From assembly GCA_001642005.1 (NCBI GenBank), contig LWCA01000187.1:1-42774 (forward strand): 42,774 nucleotides of DNA, in the 5' to 3' direction. A model generated the notes under the pieces. It saw only the letters and a list, made by a program, of their open reading frames with translations. It searched no databases and had not been told where the DNA came from. Source of the stretch: Intoshia linei (Eukaryota > Orthonectida > Rhopaluridae). Positions 22,882 to 35,500 of this stretch are shown in pieces (the stretch's first letter is position 1; every line of letters begins with the position of its first letter). The position numbers and the translations under genes are program-made.

Positions 22882-25313
22882 TTATACACCGATTGATAAA
22901 CACATAAAATAAATATTACCAAATATATACATATCCTTAAAAACTTTCTGATTTTTATCGTAATATATATAATAATGTCGTATCTGTAAGCGTTTGAAGA
23001 CAGGTTTAGGTTTAATAGTTTTAAAAATGCTAATAATTCTTGAATTGTAATGTTTTCGATTATAGGCATTTATATTTAATGGTTCGACCTTCATCATATC
23101 AAAATCTGAAATTAGCCCAAAGATTATACTTCTACCAGACATATTCAATTTCATAATAAGATTATCTCTGAGTTGATGCGATAAAAATATATTAAATGGA
23201 TCATCAATATCGTGCTTCATATAAACATACTTGTTATTTTCTTTAATATGAACAGATTTTCCTAAAGTTTAATATAAAAAATACTTGTATACTTACCAAG
23301 ATAAAATGTATGGTCGGATAGTTTATTCTTGAGATAAACGGGCTTAAGTGGTGTGACATCATTATGTGCTTTATTGTTATATCACAGTGATAATTTTCAT
23401 CCATTTCCATTTCTCCTTGATCTTCAAAGTTTGAAAAATATTTTTCAGCACGCACATCATAGGATATTTCGTCGTTTACAAGTGACGATTTATTGGTTTC
23501 ATTGTTTATTATATTATCGGTATTTGATCCCAAATATTGAAATTTTTCGTTTTCAATAATATTATACATTTTGGTTTTTTTAAACGGCAGAGAGATTCTA
23601 TTGTATCATCTGAAATATAACTTGCATTCAATTGTGATATATCATAATTAAAAATAAACGGTGAAATGGAATTTTGTGTACTTTCGTTTTCCAATTGAAC
23701 ATTTTCAAACATTTTTAAATAGAAATCAACCAAATTTTCAAAAATAAAAGAAAAATTATTATGTTTAAATGCAAACAAACCTAAAATATATTAATTCAAA
23801 ATTAATATTAAAATTACGAGTCAAAGTTTCAATCAACAATATTGCGTATGATTGCAGAAACATTTTTTTACATTTATATTTTAAAAACCAAGAAACAATG
23901 AATATCAAATCTGTATGAAGATGAGTCATTTTCCAAACAGTAAATAATATTAGAAAATTGATCATATCGTAACTAATAATATCTAAACGGATAAAATTTT
24001 CAAAATCATAGTTAAATGAGTAGATCAGTTTGAAAATTATTTTTAGCGAATTTAGGGCCATTTATATTTGCAAATATTGAAAATGATATTAAAAAAATAA
24101 AAATAATTAACCCGAAAAGCAGCCTTCATAATTTTTATGACCCCAAAATAACTGAAAAAGGTAATCATCTCAATAAATCTTGATAAGTTACTTGGATTCG
24201 AATTAAACTTGGATATTATATAATTCAATATTATTTCAATATTATTGTTCATGTTAGTTTTAATAAAAATTTTAGCATCTAAAAAATTAATTGAATTTAT
24301 ATATCATTTTAAATTGGTTTACTTGAAATTTTTATTTTTTTTGCGGGAATTATTATGAAACTAGCAAGCTGATATTGTGGAATAACATATAAATCGTATA
24401 AAGACACAGTAGCATAATATCCAGTCATTGCATCTATTATAACAATGGAATTATAATCTTTTAAATTGTATATATCACATATATGCATTAGTTTGCAATA
24501 TCACTCCAACCATAAGATATTTTTTCACTTGTCTTGTGGTAACAGGCTCAAATGTTTCTTTGTTACAAATTAAAAAATTTCCTAAATCTATAATGCTATC
24601 TTTATTTCATTGTCGAATTGAACCCACACTTCAGAATCGTTTATAACATATGCAATATAACCGTTTACTTTTTTCTTATCAGTAGTAGAGCATTTATTGA
24701 AAATTGAAACGCAGTTGTAAAATTCATTCAAACTGGACCAATTTATCATTTGTATTTGAATTTCTGCAAACAAGGGTAAATTCAGTTCTATCATATCTTT
24801 TGTATTCCAAATCGAATATACATCAATAAATGTATAAACATCAAATTGCACAAATATTTTATTGATGAATGATTTGTAATATAGAAAGAAACTAGTATTC
24901 GGATTCATAATGACATCAGTCAATAGAGATTCAACAGTTTCATCAGTACTAGAATACAAATGGTGCATTTTTAATTTTTCAATGTCAAACATTTCAATCA
25001 TGTGTAAAATAATGTAGAACAATTCAAATTTTTTCAAATAATTACGTGTATAACACATCATTAATTTTCTAAAGGTTTTTAAATAAACTTTTCCTGTATA
25101 CTTTGTCATTGTACAATACAACTTAAAAAGCGGAACCGCCATAGCATTATATTTTAGATATTTTTCTGCACAACAAAATATTTCGTCGATTGTTAATTCA
25201 CTCAAATTTCTATAATCGCTTTGCTCCATATCTAATTTATTCAATATTAATAATAAACGGAGTGATACATCTAAATAAATAATATTATAAATGAACCTAT
25301 TCCGTTTTAACAT
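22882..25313 (-). pseudogene. Tudor-domain-like gene with frame breaks, probably decaying
   Basis: The 5' part is a 241-codon open frame (24588-25313; start at 25313, or possibly the internal Met at 25229). It is helical, then reads VNGYIAYVINDSEVWVQF, like the start of an extended Tudor domain. About 100 residues on, SIVIIDAMTGYYATVSLYDL resembles the Tudor core, with TGYY where YGN is usual. Tudor domains bind methylarginine proteins, often in germline RNA pathways. Some introns join cleanly, for example near 24300, 23800 and 23260. However, the frame shifts with no plausible intron near 24600, 24500, 24060 and in an A7 run near 23575. Near 23380 only a 17-base GT-AG intron would rescue it. 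The neighbouring genes have no such faults, so decay is more likely than sequencing error. The C-terminal part is unrecognised. Confidence 0.5.
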
Positions 25314-25316
25314 AAA

Positions 25317-26514
25317 ATGTGCGCTAGAATGTCCCTCGATAGGTATGATTCCTTAGTGCAGTTTAGAAACAAAACAATTCATTTGAAATACGAATTGGAT
25401 TTCAGAGGAATGCAATCGGTTTGTCATACATGTATAAAAATCCCGAATGACACCTGGCTTAACTCATATTATAATAAACTAATAAAAAATTTTGATTGTC
25501 AGTTTTTGGTAATTTTTTTTATATTATATCATTATCTATGCTATGGGTTCTTAATCTTTTTCTATTTGCCACCCAAAAATGTAATAAACTTAAATTTGAA
25601 AAATTTTTAATTTTAATTTTAAAAAAAAATATATCGTTTCTGTTTTACAATTTGGTAAATACACTACTCCAATTGGAATACCTGAAACCTGACTATAGAG
25701 ATATACATTAGGGCTGTTCATTTTTTACAAAAATTGATTTTTGTTGAAAATACCCTTTACCACGCTGAAGAGGGTACTTAAAAAACCCTAAAAAATATAT
25801 TTTTAGAAAAATTTACCGTAAAAATATTAAGCGGTTTTTCTTTTTAAGGTTGTCGCGCGCTTTCCCCATTTTTTCTCAATTGGCGCCAATGATTTTATTT
25901 TAAACATGGATAAGATTAATGTACGACCCACTAAGACATATACCAAATTTGCAGTAAAAAAATGACATATTTAACCTCAAAGGGCGTTTTTTCCATAAAA
26001 AGGGGTTTTTGTAATATTGATCAAATATAAAAATTCAAAAATTTATAATTACCAAAAATTTATTTTAACTGTGAAAATTGGAGTGTGTCATTATGAAATT
26101 CAGTTATTTACATTTTAAATACATTTTAATGAAAATAAAGTAATATGAACTCTCTAGAAGCCGAGCTAAAAAATTGAACTGTGTTTATTCTAATCGATTA
26201 ATTTTTATAAAAATTTTATGACGATATGTAAAATGTGACGCAGATTCGTGACAGGTGAGTGTAGTTTTATTGTATTATTATTTTCTGCGTTTTAATTAAT
26301 TAAAATCATAAAAAAAACGAAAATACTTTATTATCTTCAAAAAATAATGATAAATCATAGAAACAATTATTATTGGTGTTGAAATTCAAAGTATTTTAAA
26401 ATTAAAACGAATAATTCTGTTATTATAAAAATGAAATTTTAGTTTAATTTTTACCAATAATTATCTAAATTTTAGCAACCTCTTAGACTAAGAATTTTAA
26501 ATCACGATGAATGA
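25317..26514 (+). CDS. Possible small two-exon gene, unrecognised
   Basis: Exon 25317-25507 starts ATG, followed by a second ATG at 25329. It would splice with GTAATT/TTTTAG to 26476-26514 and end RILNHDE, giving about 76 residues. Composition looks protein-like and there are two nearby cysteines (CHTC), but I know no family. Two warnings apply. The second exon falls inside a stretch bounded by hAT-like ends (25541 and 26703). The start lies only 3 bp from the opposing ATG at 25313. It may instead be the first exon of something larger, or not a gene. Confidence 0.25.
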
Positions 26515-26703
26515 GTTTGATGATATTCACCATATTATTGAATATAAATACATTATTATATTCAACAGTACATTCAAAATTGTTTATCAGAGAATTTTCA
26601 ATTTCAAAGTTTGAAACTCATATATAAAATTTTTTACAATAAAAAAAAATGTTATAAAATAAACTTAAATATCTTTGTAGCGCACGGGTTAAGAATCACA
26701 GTG
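25541..26703. mobile_element. Possible hAT-type element
   Basis: CTATGGGTTCTTAATCTTTT at the left edge and GGGTTAAGAATCACAGTG at the right edge are degenerate inverted repeats of the CAGTGGTTCTTAACC type. No target duplication was found and the interior holds no transposase. It could be two unrelated ends. Confidence 0.35.
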
Positions 26704-27621
26704 ATTACTGGGCTAATCAGATAATTTTTTAAATATAATAAATTTATAATATTTTTGTTTATTAGAAAGAAATGTATCCATGTTTTTGATTGACTTAGTA
26801 TATAAAATAAATGAAATTATAGGGTTTATCAATAAAAAAATAAATTTTAAATGAATCGCATTAAATTTTATGTAATCGATCAAAATATGTATAATAATAT
26901 TGATACACTAATACAAATGTAATTCTAATTTTCAAATATTAAGACTATACCGTAGCAATGATACGGTATCAGTTACCAGATCAATTTGAAAACTAACAAC
27001 TTCCATTTGAAATATTTATTATTTATAAAGTTTCTTTCTTTCCAAATTATGATTATACGTCAATTTTGTAAATGGTCTCTTTCATAAAGTTTTATTTGTA
27101 AATTGTCCCTTTTGTAAAAGATTTTTTTAATATTATTGAATGAAATTTCTCCACAGCACACCGTTTGAGAAACACTGATCTAGATTCTAGAAGATGGTGA
27201 ATATGACTATATGTCCATTACTGTCGGTATAGCTTCATGGCAGTAGCGGATCTAGGTGGGCGCAGAGGGTTTACCTGTCCAGATTCCGGACTTGCAGTTT
27301 AAATTCTACACTAAAAAAAAGCTATATTGAAAAATGAGCCCCCTGTTAACAAAAAATACACTGAAGCTTTGTCTATCAGTGTCCGTTAGGCCACCAGTAT
27401 TAGCCCAACACAGACGGCAACTTTGCCTTTTATTAACTATTTTCTAATGTATTTTTAATATTTTAATTTAAATGAGCGCCGTTTCATTTGATACATAATG
27501 TATTAATATTTATTATTTTGGTCCAAAAAATCCCGAATCTTCTACTGTTCCTATATTTATAACATTTTTCTGGTGGTTATGGATTTTTATAATTTTTGGA
27601 TAAATCGTTTGCACTACTACA
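26704..27621. other. No gene; scattered hAT-like ends
   Basis: Contains a right-hand end (GTTTGAGAAACACTG near 27170) and a left-hand one (CAGTAGCGGATCTAGGTGGG near 27242), typical of decayed hAT MITEs. No open frame of note. Confidence 0.45.
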
Positions 27622-28806
27622 CAGAGTTGTCAGAAAATAAATTTATCTTATCGCAGCATTATTAATTATTAATTATAATTATAAACAAATTATAATTTAT
27701 TTATTATTATTTGCAAAGATGTTTAAATTAAATTTAAAACGTGATACAATAATTGAAATTGAAAATTTTTTGTATTGTCAAATTTAACGTTTTATCTAAG
27801 AGTCTAAGGTTTTAATAAAACAATTTAATTAATTTAATTTTTTGATTTTGGTAAAACATTTAAATTAATTATTTAGTAATGTTTTTTCATTTTTTTGACA
27901 AAAGAGAGATTCATGAAACATAAAACTAAACTAAATGAAAATTTATGTTGTTTCTTGAGTTAGTCTTTTAAATTTAATACACACATTGTTCTAATATTTC
28001 AAAAATACAATGTAAAACTTTTTTAATATTCAATTTTAAAACAAGACACCCATTTTACAAGAATTTCGATATGCCCTCCTCCAAAGGAGACACGGTACGG
28101 TATGTTCGGCAATACTCAAAGGGTTTGGTAAATTAGATTTTTCTAATAAATATAAATAAAAGGGAATTGTTCAGTTAAGATATAAAGATTGGTAAAACTT
28201 TATTTTTTATCATAAGATTTGGTAAAATCGAGTTTTTCAAGGTAATATTGGTAAAAGGAGATTTTTCCCTTGAGAGTTGGTAAAATTGAATTTTTATTGC
28301 AGTGTTGAAATAAGAGGTTTTACTCATAAAATTTGGTAAAATCAAGTTTTTATATTGGGGTTGGATTAAATTGACTTTTCACATAATGTTTGGTAAAATT
28401 TTTGAAAAAAATTTGAAAAAGGAAATTTTTCTCTTAAGGTTTAGTAAAATTGGATTTTTATATTGGGGTTGGATTAAATTGACTTTTCACATAATGTTTG
28501 GTAAAATCGAATTTTTCAAAAAAATATTGAAAAAAATGGTTTTTTTCCTTTGGAGTTGGTAAAATTAGATTTTTTATTTTTAGGTTAGATTAAGTAAATT
28601 TTTCTCATTAGGTATGGTAAAATCAGATTTTTTAAAAAAATATTGAAAACGTGGATTTTTCCCTAAGGGTGAAATTGCATTTTTTTTTAAATATTATTAT
28701 ATTTTATTAAATTTTATTAATGCCAAGATACAAGTGTGATTTGTTGAAATAATTATGTAGCTGTCGTTTAGGCTTTGAGATAAAATCCCAATATCTGGCA
28801 ACACTG
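27622..28806. mobile_element. hAT-type element F, 1.2 kb, with internal minisatellite
   Basis: Left end CAGAGTTGTCAGA and right end TCTGGCAACACTG form terminal inverted repeats. The flanks CTACTACA (27614-27621) and CTACTACC (28807-28814) agree at seven of eight bases, fitting an 8-bp hAT target duplication. No transposase. The right half is a tandem array, annotated separately. Related sequence occurs inside 16321-17021 and, reversed, at 37890-38190. Confidence 0.8.
28205..28690 (+). repeat. Imperfect tandem array, about 108-116 bp units
   Basis: GGTTGGATTAAATTGACTTT recurs at a spacing of 108 bp, and its variant GGTTAGATTAAG 116 bp later. Each unit contains TTGGTAAAAT repeats at roughly half-unit spacing, followed by T-rich tracts. 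About four units are recognisable. Short open frames here are artefacts of the repeat. Confidence 0.8.
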
Positions 28807-29297
28807 CTACTACCGTTCATTTATTAAAATGTGATTCTATTTTTAAAATCGATTATGTATGTTACATAATCTTTATCAAAGTGTAAATGTAATTAATATT
28901 AGTAAATATGAAAGAAAATTGTGAAGGAAATGATAAAACATCCTAATTCCTCGTACACGGAATTTTTGGTCTTGAGAATAAAATCTATGCTGTTAACAAA
29001 AAATTTTTGTATATGAGAAAAATTAATGGTTAATTATTAATTAACCAAGACTGGCCGGTATTATTTTTAATAAAAACAAAAAAAAAAGTTTAATTAATAG
29101 ATTATTTTCCATTTCGTTTAGTCAATTACGTAATACAACGTGATAAATGTATTCGTATGTATAAATGCGGCTTGTTTATGAATGAAAAAAGAAATAAATG
29201 ATACTTATTATTATAAAAATAATCAAGAAGTGTAAATACTTTAATAAATAATTGTGTATACTAGTACTATATGTATAACATGACTAATTTAATATAA

Positions 29298-29659
29298 CTA
29301 AAAGTAATCATTTTTCATCAAACCCAAAGATTCTGAATTGAAATCTTCGTCATTCAGATTTTTTTTATCGTTCGCATATATTTGGAATATTTCGGAATAT
29401 TTGTGTAATAAACTTAAAACATCTAGTAAATTTTCGTATTTTTCATTGTCAAAGTTTCTTTTACCTACAGAAACGTGAAAAATATAAAAAATTAATAAAT
29501 TACCTAATCTCAGCATATGTGTCATCCCACTTTTCCTCTTCAACAGACTTGATGGCAACGTCAAATCTCTATGAATAACCATCAATAATACTAAAATATT
29601 GTATATAATGTAAATATATCTCAACCTGAAAATATCATCAAGTATTTCATTTCAAACAT
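29298..29659 (-). CDS. Myomodulin-like neuropeptide precursor
   Basis: Three exons on the minus strand, 29626-29659, 29504-29590 and 29298-29464, join in phase through introns of 35 and 39 bp. They give a 95-residue preprohormone; the start is at 29659, or Met at 29650. Residues 4-17 (MKYLMIFSVLLMVI) form a signal peptide. A dibasic site LLKR (29-30) is followed by KSGMTHMLRL, then Gly41 and KR (42-43). That predicts one amidated peptide ending MLRL-amide. Molluscan myomodulin (PMSMLRL-amide) and annelid relatives share this ending. The rest is an acidic 52-residue tail without further sites. Expected role: secreted neuromodulator. A single peptide copy is unusual, since molluscan precursors carry several. 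AT-rich flanks show no other gene. Confidence 0.8.
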
Positions 29660-30405
29660 TTCTCACAATGAAAATTTTAGAATGAAAGTTATAAAATCAC
29701 ATAAAATTTATGGTATTTATTATAATCGATATCGATTATTATATTAACATTGAGAAATTAGAAAAATACGTATAATGAATTAATTATTTTATTTGCATAC
29801 TCATCTAAATACACAGATAATTACTGTTAAATTGACAATTTCATGAATATATAAATTAGTTTTGATATTATATAATATTTAATATGTATGTTAATACTTC
29901 ATTCTTAATTTAATAGTGTTATTAACAATGCATGCATAAACGCAGCAAAATTAATATACTAAGTTTTATTGTATCATAAATAATACCACACTATTTTGTA
30001 TATTTAAAAAATAATTGATTTAAAAATTAATTTTATTCTATTAATCAATCATGTTCATCTGGAATTTATAATTAGAAATCGATATCAATTACAGAAAAAT
30101 TTAACAATATATATAAATGTTAACATTTATATCAACTATAATTAACCAATTATGACGGAAACATTTTGTAACTCCAAGTTTATTTTAATTGCATGAGATA
30201 TTTACAATTCTTATTTCTATAATGTGTAAAATATAGCAATGTATGTCCGTTTGTTTGTCCAATTATGTATGTAACCATTTATTCAGAAAGTAATATGTGT
30301 AGACTCTACAAAGTTGTAAAAGCACCAATTTATAATACAGTTTTTCACTGGTGAGGTTATATAGGAAATTTAATTTTTTGAAATTGAGTCACTTAAAATT
30401 AAAAA
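29660..30405. other. No gene seen
   Basis: A+T-rich intergenic DNA upstream of the neuropeptide gene. It would contain its promoter, but I can point to no specific element. Confidence 0.5.
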
Positions 30406-30409
30406 CCCC

Positions 30410-30972
30410 AATAATCCATTTTTTTAAATTCAAATGAGTTCTAGAATTATAAAAATACAGAATATGATTAAAAATTTTAAAATCATTAACATTATGATAA
30501 ATTTAAATTTCAAAATCTTTTATCTTCACGACCAAAACCACAAATTACCTTTTTTTATTTTTAACTCAAGTTCTAGAATTGTATACAACATAGATTGTGG
30601 TATAGGTTTTGAAATCATAATTAATATAAAAAATGGAAACCTTAAAAAAGTGCATTTTGACGATCAAAACCCAGATTGCCATTTTTTTAAGTTGAATTCT
30701 GATACAGATTTTAAATCACTAATTTTGATTACAAGATTTTGATTTTGGAATTATTAATATTATATTTAAAATGGAAATACAATACAAGTTAAATTATTAA
30801 AATTTTCCCAAGTTTTAGACTTCGAATTCATCTCTTAATGTAAAAATAATTTTCGGTGTATAAACAAATATAAAATAATTGTTAGATAACTAGAAAGTAA
30901 TTTTATTGGTTTTTATAAGGTTAACGCACACACATAAACAAAAATCGCGTAGCCTTTTATATAAGTTAGGAT
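30410..30972 (+). repeat. Repeat family A copy
   Basis: Ends GCGTAGCCTTTTATATAAGT then TAGGAT at 30972. Its interior shows repeated modules of roughly 110-120 bp: ACCAAAACCACAAATTACC and ATCAAAACCCAGATTGCC, each followed by T8 and a TTCTAGAATT or TTCTGATAC phrase. The 102-codon frame inside is not a gene. Confidence 0.65.
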
Positions 30973-31184
30973 AGTAAATTAAATTTAACTATTTAATTAA
31001 TAATCTATTTTACGGTACAAAGTTTTTTCAGAGGTATCTTCGGGAATACGTGAAAGTGTAAAATCAATGTTTGAAAAATTAAATTGTGGTTACTGTTTTG
31101 GCACACAATATTTAATTTTTAAAGATTTTAACCTTTAAGAGAATACACATAATTATGTGTATTAGAGTTGTGAATTTTTGTATT

Positions 31185-32140
31185 TTTTTTAAAAAATGCA
31201 ATTCTTTATTTATATAAAATTGAAAGTATGTGTGTTACCTTTTATTTAAACAATTGACAGTCGTAGAATTTACACAAACACAATTTCTAATACAGTTTTT
31301 TTGCAGGACGTGTTTATATCTATTTTTCAGTTGGAGAATTTGAGTCCTTTAGGGTCAAAAATACAATTTTCCCTTTTTTTTAAAAATAAAATCATCCCAA
31401 AAATGTAATACAACATACATTCTTGGATGCGTTTTGAAATTATTAATATTATCGTGAATCTCAGCCTCAAAAAACGCACACCTTCATAGTTAAAACAACA
31501 AATTACCCTTTGCTTAAAAAATGACACATTTACTAAAATTATATAAAACAAATTCTAGAATATTTTGTAAAATCATAAACATTATAATAAATGGAAAGTT
31601 CAAAAAAGTGTATTTCACGTCCAAACCCAAGATTACTTTTTTTTTTTAAAAATGAAAATAGTCCTACAATTTAAAAAAAATTGTAATTGAGCAGTTATAT
31701 CTTATTAAAACACATAAAAAATTTCAATCTGATAAAATGACGCCTTCACAACAAAAAAAAACACCTTAATATTAATTTTTTTATTTCGAAGAATTTTATT
31801 AACAAAATACAATTATTTTGTATGTACAAAATAAAATAACGAAACGTAAAACAAAAAATTTGAAATACTTCTGATACATCATTATTCCAGTTAATATAAA
31901 TACAAAATTTATACCCCAAAAATCTACGCATTTCCTGTGAAAAATAAGCTTTAATACGCTATCAACGATTATTTTTAAAAGGTTTGAATTAAAATTGAAA
32001 ATGTAAAAATCATCCTACAATTTCAAAAAAAATGTGCATTGAACGTCTACACATTTTAAATAAAGAAGTATGGGTGGAAATCCATATAATTGATTCCTTC
32101 GGATTTTTTTTATTGCTACGCACTATTTCATGTACAAAAC
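31185..32140 (-). repeat. Repeat family A copy, reverse, longest
   Basis: Reverse copy running from the degenerate CA/TG-rich terminus (GTATGTGTGTTACC) through several modules to AAATCTACGCATTTCCTGTG, TCCTACAATTTCAAAA and GGGTGGAAATCCATATAATT. It extends the family beyond the plus copies. Minus-strand open frames at 31327-31551 and 31746-31931 are repeat artefacts. Confidence 0.72.
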
Positions 32141-32589
32141 ATGTACAAATAATATAAAATCAAATAAAATCATGTACAAAACTACTTTAAAAATTATACA
32201 AGTTTAAATTAAAACATAATTTCCAAATAGTGAAAGGGTTACATCTGTGTGGGTGAATAAAATTAGATATATAAATCAGTATTCAAATTACAAAGTAAGT
32301 TTAATCAATATCTCATAAACATGATTACTAGTCATGTTTATCACAGATTAGTGTTCGTTTGTAGCGCAAGCCGTTAACTTTTTATTGACTCATAAATTAT
32401 TTATCGCATCAAATTTAATTGTTTACTGAACAATGTTAAGTCAGTTACGCAACAGAATCGGTTCTAAAATTGTAAGATTGTTGATTCTTTGCAGGTTTGT
32501 TCTCGTTAATAGGGTTATTTGGTACACTCGTTATAAAATTGATACTTACAAATTTCAAAAAATAAAAGTAAATCTTTCATTATCGTTCG

Positions 32590-35500
32590 ATGCACATGAT
32601 TAATAGAACATACGAGAATTTACGCAATATCCAAACTCAATCTTTGACTAGTCAAGATTCTCAAATATCCCAATCTCCTTTATCTGAATGGGGTATTTTG
32701 TTGGGATACAAATCGAATATAAAAAATATGGGTAACATGAATAATATTTATATTTTTTATAATTTTGTCATTCAGTTTTGCATCAAAAACAAAAATATAC
32801 GTTTGGTCGTGGAATTAATTGTGATTATCTTTTTAATGAAAAATGCTTCAACAATTGTAAATCATTTGTACAATGCAGCATAGTTCATTTCAATATATCA
32901 AAGGTTACTTTTTTATTGAATGTACCTTGTAGTATCAAAATAATATTATCAATGATAACTTATCATTAGGGCTAACTTTCTATAATCTATAAAATAAGAA
33001 AAATGTAACCTACAAAAAAAATTATTAAAAATACAATAGATGTTTTTTCAGTTCATTTATATTGGTTATCACTAGGGCACACTTTTTCTAACCCATATAA
33101 AATACATTAAGAATTCAATATGGTCCCCCCTATTATAAATAATTTAAAAAATTAAACATTAAGATTTATTATGGTACAATATTAAATATTTTTTAACGTT
33201 ACTAGATAACAAAATTTCTTTGTTTTGTGAGTAATTTCTTCAGCATGCTAAAATTTCTTTCTACACCGTTAGAAGTTGAAGGACCATTTCTCAATTGGCT
33301 GTACAACGGAGGTTTGGACTGATCCATAGCTAACATAATTTTTTCTATATATAGTTGTATTTCACATGGGTCAGGACTAAATAGCATTTTTTTATTGTAT
33401 AATATGCTTGATTAATAGTAAACGACTCTTTTTCCAAGCTTTTATGGTGTCATCGACAGTGTACACTGTACAGTACAAGTTGGCCGTTCATGTTAGTATT
33501 GATCTTTTTACAATCAAAGAGCATTAGATTATGGGAAAATTTCAAGGCACCAACTATAATATGAATGTACTTCATTATTATTTAAGTCAGTTTCATCCAA
33601 CTTTAAAAAAATCAAATTATTGGAGCAACACTCTTAATTCTTTCAATTTATCTCAAATATAATTGATCGACTTTGCCACGACAGTTATTTTCAGATGGCA
33701 AAGTTTTTCCCATGCTAGCGAACAAATCCTTCAATTTTTTGTTGTTTAATTTATATAAGGATATGTCCACAGACAGAAAAGCTTGTAGAACTTCAATTGT
33801 AAAATCATTTAATTTTGAAAAATGTTCTGATTGAAGCAGATTTATTCAAAGTAACATGTTTAGCTGAACCTCTATCTACCTGTACATAATGTAACTTACA
33901 ACACTGCGACATTACAATTACATTTTATACAATATAAATTGTTCTCTAACTGTTTAAATTCCATTGGATAAAGTTTTAAAATATTATTGATTTTTTCTTT
34001 CCGTGATTTTGGAATTTTTGGCATACTAATTTTACATAATACAGAAATAAAATGAAATTACCTAATTAATAAAAATTAATTTGTAAAATTTTGAATAGAT
34101 GCACGTGTAAAAGTTATAATTTTCAAAATGTAATTTTTGAGATAACGATGTAACTTTATTAACTTTAAAAATGTTTAATTAGCTAATTTATATTGATAAT
34201 ATTGGTGCTTCATGCATGAAATTTAAAACTATTTTACATATCAAAAATTAACTTTATTAACTTTTGCTTGCCCTACTTATCATCAATCGTTATTCATCCT
34301 AACTTATATAAAAGGCTACGCGATTTTTGTTTGTGTGTGTGTTCAACTTTATTTAAATAACTACCCGTCTTAGAATTTTTTAAAGACCACATTTCAATTA
34401 CAGTTTTTTTCGGGACGTATATTAAGATCAATTTCAACCTCCCAATTTCACATCTTACGGGTCAAAAACCCCAGTTGTCCCTCTTTTTGAAAATCAAACG
34501 AGTTGGAGAATTTCAAAAAATTATATCTTCAGGGCCAAAACCACAAATTACCCTTCTTTTTTTAATGAAAACAGCCCTAGAATTTTAAAAAATTTACAGG
34601 TGGTACAGTTGTATCCTGTTAACACAAAAATTTTCAATGCGAATAAGTGACGACTTTACGGTCAAAAAAGCATTTTAGTATTCATATATTTTTTTCTGAA
34701 AAATTTTATTAAAATAAAAAATGTGAAATAATTAACAGTGCGAAAATTAAAAAAAAAAATTATTCTGATAGAGCTTATTCCAGTTGATATAAATACAAAA
34801 TTTCAACCCCAAAAATCAAAGCATTCCCGGTGAAAAATAATTTTTAATATATTATCAACCAATATTTTTCAAATATTTCGAATTAAAATAAAAATTGAAA
34901 TGTAAATATTAATCCTACAATTTCAAATTTTCATTTTCCAAACATTGTCACTTTAGTCCGCAATAAATTTTACAATTTATTACTGGTCCGCGTGAAAACT
35001 TAGTTAGAAGTTAGAACCGGATATATTCAAAAGTTACATTAAATTATATGATTAAATTCACATTTTAGAATAAACACGCCAATTTTGTATATATCACTGA
35101 TGTTAGTAAGAATGGAACATATTTAAATAGAAAAAAAATTGGAAATTCTGAAAACGTCACAATTAACCACAACGATGTTATTTCAATAAACAGCACTGAT
35201 AATGTTTGTAAGATTTTGGAGAATTTGTTTCTAAACATGGTGAACAATGCTCTCTGGGTATGTATGGATTTTCATTTTTTAGAGGGTTTAGAATTCTCCT
35301 TTTCAGTTATTTACAAATGTACATCACAATACTAATTGAAATTTATAATTTAAAATTTAAAATTCTAAATAATTTAGTTTTTACCTATATTGACATAAAA
35401 TCAAGCATGACAAAACTTCCCATACCTTTTAAATTCAAACATCAATATGTGTTTATTAAGGATATTGGACGGTAATCACAATGTATGAATAACCAAATTC

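Noticed and set aside
28371-28562. 63-codon frame
   Set aside because: Created by the tandem array; the same phrase repeats inside it.
30434-30742. 102-codon frame
   Set aside because: Lies entirely inside a family A repeat and reflects its modules.
35065-35247. Minus-strand 60-codon frame
   Set aside because: Antisense of the CHK2 FHA exon 35069-35207.
35260-35475. Reading the CHK2 exon as one 71-codon frame
   Set aside because: Only the part from 35378 aligns with CHK2; the upstream part is intron sequence with a clear TTTAG acceptor.
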